Shown here one piece after another: positions 37,177 through 49,800 of a stretch of DNA of 64,000 nt (position 1 is its first letter; every line of letters begins with the position of its first letter). The notes under the pieces are model-generated. The model did not search any database. It was given only the letters and a program-made list of their open reading frames with translations, and was not told where the DNA came from. Source of the stretch: Stenopsyche tienmushanensis (taxonomy: Eukaryota > Arthropoda > Insecta > Trichoptera > Stenopsychidae). The position numbers and the translations under genes are program-made. Location: contig WACJ01000095.1 in assembly GCA_008973525.1 (NCBI GenBank), forward strand, positions 992,001 through 1,056,000, in the 5' to 3' direction.

Positions 37177-37584
37177 AACCAGAGACAACCTAACCTCGCG
37201 TACACGTGGTCATAGACAACCGGAGCAAAGCTAGCCGAATCAGAAATTACTGAAGTATTTTTCAATGAAAACTAAATAATTAATCAGAGGAGATATATTT
37301 TAATAATAAATTGATCTACGTAATCAATATATTAACTTAAATTGTGACTAAAATCTGCAAAAGGGAGAAAAATATTATTTTATTATTATTTTTAAAAAAT
37401 AAATACATATTACATACAATTCAGAGTTTAACTATTTATTTAAACTCATGGATATTACTTTTAAATCATTATACTGTTTCAAATTGGTATATTTTGATCT
37501 TAATAATTTTATATTTGTTCAATTATAGTCTTATTTTCAACGTAAAAGCACACTGAGCGTCTTTTTTTAGGTGTATATCAAATT

Positions 37585-37660
37585 CATAGGGCCGTAACAA
37601 GGGGGTAACAAGTCAAGCGCCCGCCACGGGCGCAATTGAGCTTGGGGCGCAAAACGTAGA
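37585..37660 (+). mobile_element. Possible hAT end fragment
   Basis: TAGGGCCGTAACAAGGG followed by CGCCCGCCACGGGCG and GGGGCGC resembles the GC-rich terminal region of some ZBED-like hAT elements. No second end was found, so this is tentative. Confidence 0.25.
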
Positions 37661-37919
37661 ATACTCATCCAGTCGAGAGTTGCACATGGTTTTTATTTTA
37701 CTTGATCATTGTACATACATGAATCAATACTGATTGATTCTTCGATTTTACAATATATACTGAGTTGTCTAATCCTTCTTTTCTTCGTTATCGCTTAAAC
37801 ATTGGGCCGACCCAGCCGGCATAAGTCCGCAATAAAATTAAGACAACAATATTTTCGACCGACTATAAAATCTAAATAACCCACCCAATTAGTCTTCTTC
37901 GTTTTGTAATGAGAGTTCG

Positions 37920-38400
37920 TAATCGTTCTGTAGACATGTTCGGATATGGCGTCCGATCGCGAGGCGTTCAGTCGTCATGTCAGCGGTTCGAAAAGCGGAC
38001 CGGTTGAACATACAGACCTTGTGGTCACTTCGTCCTTTTTAAGGGATTTTTGCTGCATTTTCGGGGATAAATGCATACCCGTAGCCTTCTATGATCTGTA
38101 CAATCACTGAAGCTACCTCAGAGGCTAATTTACATAGATGTCTCGCGGCAAATGAGGTAGCGAACGAGTCTAGACTTCCCCCCCCCCCCCCCCAAATTAT
38201 ATATTTATCTAGCTTATTAATTTATGCTGCTATATTAGCTAGTTTTAAAGGCCACTCGAAATTGAGAATGAGGGTGTCCTTGCGGACATGGATATTAAAT
38301 TCAGGTTTTGTATCTTGTTGAGCGAGCTGGCATGCTCCCGAATAGCGGGACCAAAAAACCGGGTCAGTAGAGGATCTCCATGTTCCTTTCTCTCAGATGT
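37920..38400 (+). pseudogene. R1-like retrotransposon 3' end with 3'UTR
   Basis: Third copy of the family at 25900 and 32595: GCGTCCGATCGCGAGGCGTT, then the shared 3'UTR block (GGCCACTCGAAATTGAGAAT, GGACATGGATATTAAATTCA). A run of 16 C at 38178-38193 marks where the sister copy has a shorter C run. Confidence 0.6.
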
Positions 38401-40599
38401 GAAGTGTTGGGCCTATGTTTCATCTATGGTTATGAATTGATGCAAAAACTCGGCCTTAATGCTGTGAAAGATCGCCGAACACTCGGTTAAAACATCATAA
38501 TGATATTGTTTTTGTTTCATTGTGAGCAAAAGCGGCACCCGTCTTGTGTAAAAGCTTTCTTATGTCAAAATTTTCAGTATTTTTATTTAAACAACCACCA
38601 TCTATATGTTAGGTCGGGTGCTTTTGGGACTACTTTAGTATAATAAAATATTTGAAATTGCAGGTACAATTTACTTTAAATCTTTATCTCTTAAAAAACA
38701 GTATTACAATATGATTCTTATGAATATATTGCATTGGTGCGTTTTATTTTCTTCGCATGTTATTAAAAATATATATAAATAATAATACAAAAAATTGCAT
38801 ACAAAATTCTAGCAGTTCATCATATCCCAGTTAGTTTATGCTATATTTATGATCTAAAATAACAACACAATTACTATGAAACGATCAGTATATTATATTC
38901 ACTAAATTATACAAGACAGACATGACAAATACACAAAGGGGACAAACAAAACGAATGGAGCAAAATGAATGAAAACTTTAAGGCACCTACGTCGTCAACA
39001 CGTACACAATTTCAACTCCCGCACACATATTTCAACTTTCAGTATAATTGTCAATGTCTTGACACTAGCAAAACATAAAATTAAAATGTTAAAAGCTTTC
39101 TTTTTAAACTATGTCATTAAGCACCCAAATTCCCAAAGATGTAAGATATAATGAAATGAGTTAATTTCCATGGAACTGTTTTACATATTTATTATTAGTA
39201 TAATAAGGGAAAGCCATATGTAAATCTACCCCTGACATGATAAAAAAAGATGCACATGTGCGTTGAAATTAAATTAATTTATGCACAATAATTTCGAAAA
39301 AATTATAAGGTAGAGCTGAAAATGAGTAAATTAGACGTGATGCGTGATAAATCTAAAATATACAGATCTCACTTATCATATATATATATTTATATGTGAA
39401 TTCAATGCAAATATATAATTAAATTATATTCATAAATCTATAATAAATTATTATAAAACATGAACTTCAATTTCACAGTCGTAGGTCTTTTTTCTTGGAT
39501 TAAATGTATCCCGTAAATTTATCTTAAAAATATTATTTATGCATTTCTTTTTAATTGAGGCCTTTATAATATAATTGTTACTAAAAAAATGCGATAAATG
39601 TTAGTAAAAAAAAAACAACTACACAAATAAATTACTTCGTACATTATATAAATATAAAAGCTTTCTTTATAAACCATTTCTTTTTATCAAAGATAAATTA
39701 TAGCCTTTAGGAAAATTTCTATAAAAAATCTGATCGACTAATGATCATTTGCCGGGATGTAAACAGGAATGCGACACAAATCTCACAATCCGTCGATAAG
39801 TATTATAAATATTAATTTCAGAAAATATTTTTATAATACAAATTTAAACCTTTCAAGCATGCTGCTTTTTTTAAATTATTACAAAATGTATTATTTGTTA
39901 TCAATCACAAATCATTGAAAAATAAAAATATTCAGAAATATCACAGAGACGATCGAATAATATTCTGATATTGATTGTAATTAATCGATTGGGTTAAAAT
40001 GATTTTTGCGCTCAGCGTGAAGGGTTTCAAAAGTTACAGTTGGTTAAATCAAAAACACAAAATTATTTTTTCGCTAAAAGATTGGATTTAAACAATGTTG
40101 GTATTGGACTACTCTGCAATTATCTTAAGCCGAGTCTCTTGGTTCTTAAAAATTTAATACCGAGATGACTAATCAAAACAATCTAGGCCACATAGTGATG
40201 TCTTATTTGCAACAATAACTATGATATTGTTCAAAATAAATGATTTAGCAACTCATTCATAGATTTCATCCTATCTAATTGATCTATTTTGATACCTTAT
40301 ACTAGTTATAACAAATGCAAACAGCAATGGAATACAATCAAAATTAAAATCTCAAAAAATGAGGGGTACGTATATATTTATATGTTTTTATTTCACAGTC
40401 AAATTAGTATCCGACTGTGATATATTGTTTTAAAGATAATCTTAAATCAACATTATACCTCTTTCCGATGTTTTGAGCAATCAACACAAATAGTCCTGGA
40501 CAGTAATTCCTCTAAAACAATATAACGTAATCGGATCCCAATCCTTTTTGACTGAAAAATACAAACTTCTTATCTGAAACATGGAATTCAGTAAAAAAC
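38401..40599. other. AT-rich intergenic stretch
   Basis: No gene recognised. A patch at 38410-38570 may be another transposon relic but I could not assign it. Confidence 0.4.
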
Positions 40600-40720
40600 G
40601 AAACTTAGACAGCATACGAGATCCGATGCGCAGAATGCAACATGCTGTACATTGGACAAATCAATAGATAGATCGCCCACAAGGTTACATAACATTGTAA
40701 TGTAATCTTGCAATTGGATT
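40600..40720 (+). pseudogene. Penelope-like GIY-YIG domain fragment
   Basis: The plus strand encodes AYEIRCAECNMLYIGQINR followed by a stop. The pattern Y-E-I-x-C-x-x-C-x-x-x-Y-I-G-Q-T-x-R is the GIY-YIG endonuclease start of Penelope-like retroelements. Only this segment remains. Confidence 0.5.
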
Positions 40721-40865
40721 ATAAATCAGTCGAAAACTTCGGCATCGAACGAAGAAAGTCCGTCAATCAATTTGATTCTACAAATTACATAACATGATCG
40801 GATACTCGTTTTTTACTCTCAATTAAATGCATATAAATACAACTCAAGTCTATATTAAAATTATA

Positions 40866-41808
40866 CAGGTGTGTCTCAAAAGTCATGAAATATATATTTT
40901 TACCACCCCCCCTACTGGTTGCAGCATATTCGAAACAGTTGGGTGAGATGGGGGGGATCTTTAGCTTTCCAGCGCACCAAAGTTTTGTGTGCTGTGAGCA
41001 TCCGTAGAATCAATAGAAGTGGATATTTCCGAACAACATTGGGCAATCAAATGTTGCACAACACCCAACAAAAAAGCTGCAAAAAAAAAAAAGCAAAGGA
41101 ACTGTCCCTAGTAAATAAAACACTCTTTTACAAAAGTATATTAAAACCAATCTGGACATACGGCATACAGCTCTGGGGTACGGCATTAAACTCCAATGTT
41201 GACATTCTCCAACGCTTTCAATCCAAAATTCTGCGTACTATAGGCAACGTTCCATGGTACGTGACAAACGAAACGATACACAGAGAATTAAGTATACCAA
41301 CAGTGAGGCAGGAGATTGAAAATCATAGCCAAAAATACAAGAAAAGATTGAATACACACCCCAACCGCCTTGTTGAAGAACTAATCAGCCAAATCTCCGA
41401 GACACGTAGGCTGAAAAGAGCCAGCAACGCCAGAAAAAGAACTGAACGTCCCTCAATGGATATTGTTTAAAAAATAAAAAAAACAGACCATCAACGCTGC
41501 CTATTACGTGGATGTTCTGGAACAATTGAGCCGCGTGTCTCTACGCGTTTGTGAGTTTAAATAATGTGGCAACACTACCGCAGCTTCCCTACAGTCCTGA
41601 CCTAGTTCTGGCCGACTTTTTTGTTCCCGAGGGTCAAAAACGTACTAAAAGGACACCATTTGGACAACATGGACGCTATCCAAGAGTCGGTGGAAAAAAT
41701 GTGTAGATGCTCATGGAGAGTACTTTGAAGAATATTAACAATTTGTACCAGTATTGTCAATAAATATTTTAAAAACATGTATATTTCATTACTTTTGGGA
41801 TACATATG
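40866..41808 (+). mobile_element. Mariner-like element disrupted by a non-LTR fragment
   Basis: Left end CAGGTGTGTCTCAAAAGTCA and right end (complement) CATATGTATCCCAAAAGTAA are inverted repeats continuing into ATGAAATATA, flanked by TA at 40864 and 41809. The downstream part encodes mariner C-terminal pieces: INAAYYVDVLEQLSR, PYSPDL, VKNVLKGHHLDNMDAIQES and HGEYFEEY, in shifting frames. The central catalytic part is replaced by a Jockey-like fragment. It is inactive. Confidence 0.7.
41095..41490 (+). pseudogene. Jockey-like reverse transcriptase C-terminal fragment nested in mariner
   Basis: The open frame reads LVNKTLFYKSILKPIWTYGI, QLWGTA, LQRFQSKILRTIGNVPWYVT and so on, the classic Jockey-clade ORF2 C-terminus. 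It ends in an A-rich tail (about 41470-41490) and the mariner transposase resumes directly after it. The frame is intact over about 125 codons, indicating a 5'-truncated insertion younger than the mariner. Confidence 0.75.
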
Positions 41809-43801
41809 TATATGTATATATATCGTACGTCATCAGGTAAATTTGTCACGCTTTTTCCTATATTTTTCAACGTATACATCAAAACCCTTTTTTACATTTA
41901 TTCGTGTACCACAACTGATTTAATCTAGTGAGATTATGAAACGCCGATTATGAACAGCGATAATGACACTATTCAATGTTGTCACCTCTGGTTTGAATAA
42001 GTGCCATTGATTGCCAACAACTGAAAAAAAGATTTAAGCTATTAAATACAATAAGGTACATAGTGTTTTTGTTTTAACTGACAAATTCCATTATTTAAAA
42101 AAAAACTGTCAACTTTCGAAAAAACCCAATTTCACACTTAAAGAGGAGAATTGAAAGAAAAATACAAAATCCGTAAGTGACGGTTCTAATGTGTTCAATA
42201 TAATTTTTATACGAAAAACAATATAAAAAAAACTGCTACTAAAATTACAAACATCAAGGCACTTCGTTTCTTTATAAACTTTTCTACATATTCAATATTC
42301 AGTCATCGTTCTAACGCTGAAATCAAAAACAATATTATATGATATAACATCATAAAATATATAGAGAATACTACCTCTTTATGTTGGTATAATCACAAAA
42401 TCTTATTTATCATAATCAAATAATCCACAAAAAAAATTCTGAGATGATATTGCAGATATAGAAAGCCAAAATATAATTCAAATTTGTAAAATTGTATTAA
42501 GCTAATATAACGACTATTTAATTTGTATTAATAGAAATCGTAATTGTAATGTTAAAAGATGTTATTTCTTACATTTACAAGAGTATTTATCTTTAGTAAA
42601 ATTATTATGATTTTAATTAATCTATAATTACCCAGATTTGCGAATACAATATAAAAAAGCATTTTGATAATCACATTTGCTTAGGTAAAATTCGTAAATA
42701 GACAAAATTAAACATGCGGTAAAATCATAATTTTGCGAATGAATACAAAATATATTTTTTAAATTTACTCGGAAAGAAAAATATATATTTAACATCGAAA
42801 ATATGTCTTAATGATTATGAAATTGATTAATATATTTCTTTCTAAATGATTTGTCATATTATTTAGCTTAAATAATGAAAAAGGCCACTAGGAATCACAT
42901 TAAATTAGCGTGGGGGGGCCTGCGCAATGGTTTCATTGCGCACGTATGCAAAAATAAATATTGAAAATTAGAATTATACATACTTAGTATTTAATAAAAT
43001 GGCATGTAAAAATTTCACAAAACAACATTAGACTGAGCATTATTTAATTCTAACACAAGCAATGATACGCAGTAAGATAATTTTGGTAATAAATTGAGCT
43101 GAATCTACCGAAACAACGAAATTAATGCGTATACAACTAAGCATTAAAATATTCAAGAAAGATGGACTAATTGAGCAAAAATGAAATATAAAAGTGAAAA
43201 AATATATATATATCGAGATCCTTTAAATTTCATTTTTATACACAAAAATGAAAACAAAGCATCAATTCTTAGTACGACGGCAATTTCAAATATGAATCGA
43301 CGAAAGTCACCGAGATGAACCATGTGGCGAAATTAATGTTTTACGAATTCTTAATATTACGTATAAAATAAAGATGCAAGTCAATGACGTTCATTGCAAA
43401 ATTCAAATTTGAAATCGCTCCAATGATATCCATTATAAAACATAATACAATTTATCTAAGACGAAAAAAAAATCACATTAACTCCAAACTGAAATGAATC
43501 ATAATTTAGAAAAACATCATCATGATATGTCAATATCGAAATTTCAATAATTAAACGTAAATTGTACAAATTGTATTATTAAAAATTGATTTAAATACTT
43601 TACTATGAAAAACTCTTTTTATTAGACCTATACTTTAAAGACTAAATATTTTCATGACAGAAAAGACGAAAAACATGCAATAAATACTTCAATTAACAAC
43701 AATAGTACAGTCTTTATGTGAAAGCGATTTGAATTCTACATTTATATAAGATGAATATAAAAGAATTATTGGTCATTATCTATCCATTTTCATTTTAAAG
43801 A
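41809..43801. other. AT-rich stretch 3' of the SLAIN-like gene
   Basis: No gene seen. A minus-strand AATAAA (complement of 43618-43623) about 180 bases past the stop of the SLAIN-like gene is a probable poly(A) signal. At 42905-42947 a ~40-base GC-rich fragment related to 48285-48335 includes a small perfect hairpin. Confidence 0.4.
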
Positions 43802-46800
43802 TCAATAGCAGTCAGTTTGATCGTTTGGTCTCGGTGCAAGTGAATACGTGCTAGGCGGCCTAAAAAATTTAACGTCAATCAATTCAAATAGTCGAATGTT
43901 CAAATTCAATAGCTCCGAGATAAATACGTTTAATACCTGAGTGTAGATTTACGAGGTATGGCAGAAGATGGCCTGGGTAATCCACTGGGTCTTGGAAGAC
44001 GCTGCGCATTATTTACGGGTTGCGCTAAAATGTACACACGAAACATGAACTAGATTTGATAATGCGGGCCTATGTTTTTAGATGGAAATATTGCAATAAT
44101 ACAAAATTAATTGGTGCGTCCGTTTTATTGTATTTTTACCTGGTGGTCGTAAAGTTTGTTGTGGTTGCGCTGCAACAGATTGTCTTGTCGATGGCACTTT
44201 TACATAAGATTGAGTGTTAAGCCCTGCACCCTGTGCAACACTATTCCTGTTGCTCCCTAACGAAAGCTGAAGGAATTTTGAAATTAATTGTTAGCTATTT
44301 TTAAAGGGATTTTATTACTTTAAGTGAAACATTTAAATATTACTTTGGATAAATAAGGAGGAGCAATATTATTCACTTAACATATATATATATACATATT
44401 TGAAATCCATTCCTGTATAAATAATGCAGAAGTTTGATGTATTTACTTATGGTACAAGCAACTGATAGTTTTTCTTTTTTAGAAGTTAAATTCTTAATGC
44501 TTAAAAAATTTCAAAAGAAAAATGCAACAAACTTTTGCACCGCATTTAAATATTATCAATAAATATCAGATAACACAAAAAATTAAGTACATTCAATTTA
44601 TTTTTCAGCTTTTATGACACGTTTAAGTAAATTTGTTATTGTTGTTAAGGAAATCAATCATGTTAAATGTAAATTATTAGGTAATTAATCAGATTTAGAT
44701 CGAAATAACAGTTTCTCAAACGTGTATAGTGCAAACATTGTGTCCGATTAGTAAAACACATTAAACTAGGATGATTTTAAGATAAGAATGATCATTAACC
44801 AGTTAGCTCTTATTATGAAACATATTCTTGGTATATTCTGAATTAGGGATTCTGTGTCGAGATGTCCCGGGACTTTTCGTTAAGTCTCAGGACTCGAGAC
44901 TTTGTGATTTAAAATGCGCCTAATATATTGTACATTTTAATTATGAATAATTTTCAAAGGTTATTATAATTTAATTTATACAACTCGTATTAAAAAAGTA
45001 GTATCGTTTTGTTATATATATTTTATCATTATTGTAGTCTATAACAGAAAGAAGTATTACAAAAAAACTACTAAAAAAGGAAATAGCCCAATGCACCCAC
45101 TGTCCAAAACAAATCACATGCAAAGGGTCAAACACAACTGCACTAGCGAGACATCTTGAAAGGGTACATCGGATTTCTTTGAATAAAAACACCGAAGAAG
45201 ATATCACCAATGCAGAATGTTCAAACAATGCGAAAATAATTAAAATATTCCAATCGCCAATAATAAATTTTCTGAAGAGGAAAACGCTTTTAGAAATCAT
45301 TGCCCGGCTCGCTGCGCTGGTTTTTCCATAAGAGGGCTAACGAATAGTGATTCCATTCGTGAACATGTTACACTAAAAGGGTTTTCATTACCAAAAAATC
45401 AATCCGACATAATGAGGTTGATCTCAAAATTTTACGAGAATAAGTGAAGTAATTTCCAATATAAAAGGCTTAAAAGAAGTGAATGCTCATTTAGCCTGAC
45501 AATGGATGAGTGGACGAGCATAAAAAATAGAAGATATTTTAATATTATAGTACATTCTGAAAACGATACATTTAATCTAGGACTTGTTTATAAAGTGAAA
45601 AAGTTTAGGCGTGAAAGCCCGTTGTCATCTAGTTGTAATAAAGAAAGATAGAACAAGATGGTTCTTTTAACTTACATATGCATACATATGTAACACATAT
45701 AAATATTTACATTAAAAAAATCTGTCTCAAGTCCCGGGACTTTGAAAAAGTCAAGACTTCAGAATCCCTACTCTGGATATAAGGCAATGCTCAAATTATT
45801 TGCTGATGAAACAGTGAAAAATAAGCAAAATTTTAATCAAAAGAATTGTATTAACGAGTGTCAATCAATAGATATACTTACAGAAGGTATATTATGTTTG
45901 GCTTTTAAAGGTTGGCCGTATTGTAATCCACTTCCAGTATTAATTTTATTGTTAGTCACTTTAGGATTTAGACCTTCGTAAGAATATTCAGATCTCATTA
46001 CCTCCTTTGCAGAAGCCGATGGTCTAATAAAGTCTCTACGCTCAGAACAATTTTGGGGCTCCTATAATGTTTACAAAATAACATTTATATGCTTGCGAAT
46101 AATAAAAATGATGCTATAGTACATGATTCAGATTTAATATACTTTAACGCTGATTGTATAGCTTCCTTGGCGAGTAAGTGGTGCGGGACATAAAGCAGGA
46201 TTCGATGCATGAAGGCCTGATCTAGCGGTAGGTTGAAGACCATTAATGGCAGACCAACGAGGAGGACCTATTCAGAAATATTATCAAATAAATTCTCGTA
46301 TTTTTATAATAGCACATAAGCATTAATTAATATTGAATGTGCATTATAAAATATTTAGACGATATACGAATACAAGATAATAAAGAAGTATAATGAGGAG
46401 CTATAAAATCATTCAGAATTATTTTGGATTACATGAAGTACATTAAAATGAATTAATTATGGAATTCTAGAAAGCACAAAATTTAATTATTTATAAAAGG
46501 ATGATACGTTTAAATTGAAAAAGATAAATCAATTAAAATAAATTTGAAATCAAACCTATGCTAAGACGATTGCTATTGTTAGAACATTTATGTATACATT
46601 CACAATTGTCTTGTGAAAATTCACTAGACATGCATATAACAAAATGCATTTTAACATTCCAAAAAAAAAAACAATTAGAAAATTGCGCATTGGGTTTGTG
46701 CCAAAGCATAAAGCAGATATATATATTAAAAATAATCAAAAATGTATGCCCAACAAGTCTGCATCAATAAAATCTTTTAAATATTAGATCAAACGCAAAC

Positions 46801-49800
46801 AAAAAAACCAAGTTCGTCACACATTTTTAATATTCCCATATACTTACCGGGAATTCTATTTAGTTCCTTATGCGAACTATATTGCCTCAATTTGGAAGCT
46901 GGCAAACCACTTCGTTTTGGTCTCAATTCAGTAGTTGAGCCAGATAGCTGAAGGTACTGTTTATATTTATCGAGCGTGCGATTAGGGCTCAGCAGTGGAT
47001 TACCTTGCTTTGAACCATATAGAGTTTTAGATGGGCTACCGCCAATCGAACGTTTACCAGAATGAAGACCTGAAATAGAAGATCATAAAGCTTTCCATGC
47101 TAATATATTGCTGTTTAAATACAAATTCAATCACAGAGATTCTCACTACAACATATGCTACGAACATTGACGCATTTAATAATCGATTAAGCAGAATCTC
47201 CACATGATCACCTTCAAGCGAACCATAAATACTGATTTAAATTAAAAAATCCGCATTTTAATTAAGCACCTTGAATCAATTTTAAAAGATCCAATTGAGA
47301 CAAATTTATTTATTAATTACTGACATTATTTTTAATTTAGCATGTGATTGATAAAAAACCAAAAACTGTGATGAAGGTGGCATTTGAACATTGCTTTTCA
47401 ACTGTGATAAAATGTTGTATCGAGATTCTACTCGAGTATTAATTTTATAGCAAGTAAGCATGTTAAACAATTTTAAGCGTTAAGAGGGAAGAATGCAACA
47501 TAAGTTCAATAAAAATATTTTAAATTGCCTATCATAATGGAAATTGGCTACCCAAAATATTCAATATGTTTTATATATTCGCAATTGTTATGAACGTTTC
47601 AAGATATTTTTATTTAAAAACTGATGATTAATTAAAGTGGGTGATGTAACATATCTGTTGAATTAAATCAACTGTTGCTATTCAACGAATTAGAGACAAA
47701 TCAAGGTATTCATGTCGCATAACTAACTCAATATGGTATAAAACACAAGGTAAGTGCGGCAAGAGCATATAAAAGACAACATAGGAAAACCATAAACGTA
47801 TAATGAAATCTCTGTCGAATGAATCATCAAAAACACAAATTAACTATTGACATATTGACAAATCTATTTAACAAATATCAGGTACACTCACACACTTTTG
47901 GTCTAGTGTACAAGAACATTTAATAATTGGCAAGATTCATAAACAGGGTGTGTGAATAACACATCAGACCGGAGGAGGGGTTTAGTGAGTAAGAATCTCA
48001 CACTACCACCCGCAAGGGTGGTGTCTTATGAAAGATTTCCCTCCTTCAAAAAAAAGTCTGTGAGCTCAGGCAGCCGCAGCATAACAGACGATATTAACAA
48101 ATAGTACAATATACGTAATTGATCAATGTCCCACACAGATTTTGATAACCTGGTGACCTTGGAGAAAGCCTGATTGGCCTTCATGGCCGCAGATTTGATA
48201 TGCTTCGTGAATCTACACATCTCCCCCAGAGTTACGCCCAGATAGGACTCTGAGGTTTTGAATGGAATTGGCACGTTATGAATTTTATTGGTGGGAGGCC
48301 TTGCGCAATGACTTTTCATCGGTATCGCACACGTCTTTGCCGATACAAATACAAGCTTATTTAGCTCACATCGCTACGAAAATGCAATGGCAGTTTGCAT
48401 GAACATCAATGTCCGCTCTAGAGAAATGTATTCGAACCAATGTCGCAAAAAACTGAACCTAGAGTTCATAAAGGTTCTTTTACCTGTATGGTGGGATTAA
48501 AAATGAATTGTTCATTTTAAAATTCTTAAATAAAATCAAAGATTTAAGAATATATGCGAATATTTTGTATCAAAAGTATTGATGATAAGGCAATTTAAAA
48601 GCATGTCCATCGATAGCAAACATTTATATCTAACTTGAGAAATATATTCTAGATTTTTCATAACATTTCCTAGTTTTATTTAAAACAATATTTTATTCGA
48701 CCATTAATAATAGGTAGCAAGCTTCAATTGTTAGTTTTAAAAAAACACGTTCATAAAAATCATGCATTTTAAACAGACTATGTTAGATTAAGAATGCAAG
48801 AACACTATGCAATCAATCCACAGCAGTAAATTAATAAAAATATGTAACCATTACATATTTGCATTATTAAATAATTTAACATACCGCCATCAGATCCGAA
48901 ATTTTCTCCTTTCCTAGATAATATTCTTTGGTTTTGATTTGCACCAAGTTTTTGCATCGAAGGATTGTATCTGTTTGGCGGAGCCATTCCTACAATTTCA
49001 GGTGCAGATGATTCCCTTTTAACCGATGATAGCTTGCGCGGTGATCCATCATTGTAAACGTTAGACATTCTATTTAAGCTACCGGTACTGGAACTATTCA
49101 GACGATATGTTCCATATTTATTGGTTTCAATAGAAGAACTGCTTTTATTACTACACGTTGACGACGAGAGAGTATCCTTGGAATGGCTCAGTATGGGAGA
49201 CAGTGGATTTTGATTAAATAACGCAGATGGAGCATCCTTCTTAGACTTGATGGATTTTGGAATAGGCGTTGAAACGTCTTGAAAAAGGCCTAAGAATACA
49301 AAAAAATACATCAAGAAAACAATCGTTTTTTTTATGAAGTTTTAATTTTTTTTTGGCATATGAATAAACTACAATAATCTAGTAAACATTAAAACAAAAG
49401 TAAAATAAAAACGTGAACTAAGATTTCTAATTGACTAGATGTAAAAATGAGTTTAAAAACACTATGTAAACTAATGATAATGTAAGCTTCTATGATAGAA
49501 ATACTGAATATTGCAAACTTTAATACGAATCTTTTTTTTTTTTTTTTGGAATTGCATAGGATAAATATTCCTATCGGGTGTCTTTTTAATATAAAATCAA
49601 TGAAACAAAAATTACTTTGGTGTTGTTGATAAGCCAAATATTCTAAATCAGCCATACTAAGAGGAACTGTAGTCGGCTGAGGAGGACTACGTTCAGAACA
49701 GCTACTGCCTTCTAAACTATCGCTTGAACTACCGGCCATTGTTCTTCCATCTAATATACGTTTTTCACTAGAATCCTTAAAAAATAAATGTAAATATGAT

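Noticed and set aside
44971..45300. Minus-strand 109-codon frame over the hAT element
   Set aside because: It is antisense to the BED zinc finger, which is the recognisable product on the plus strand. The similar frame at 33957-34208 has the same explanation.
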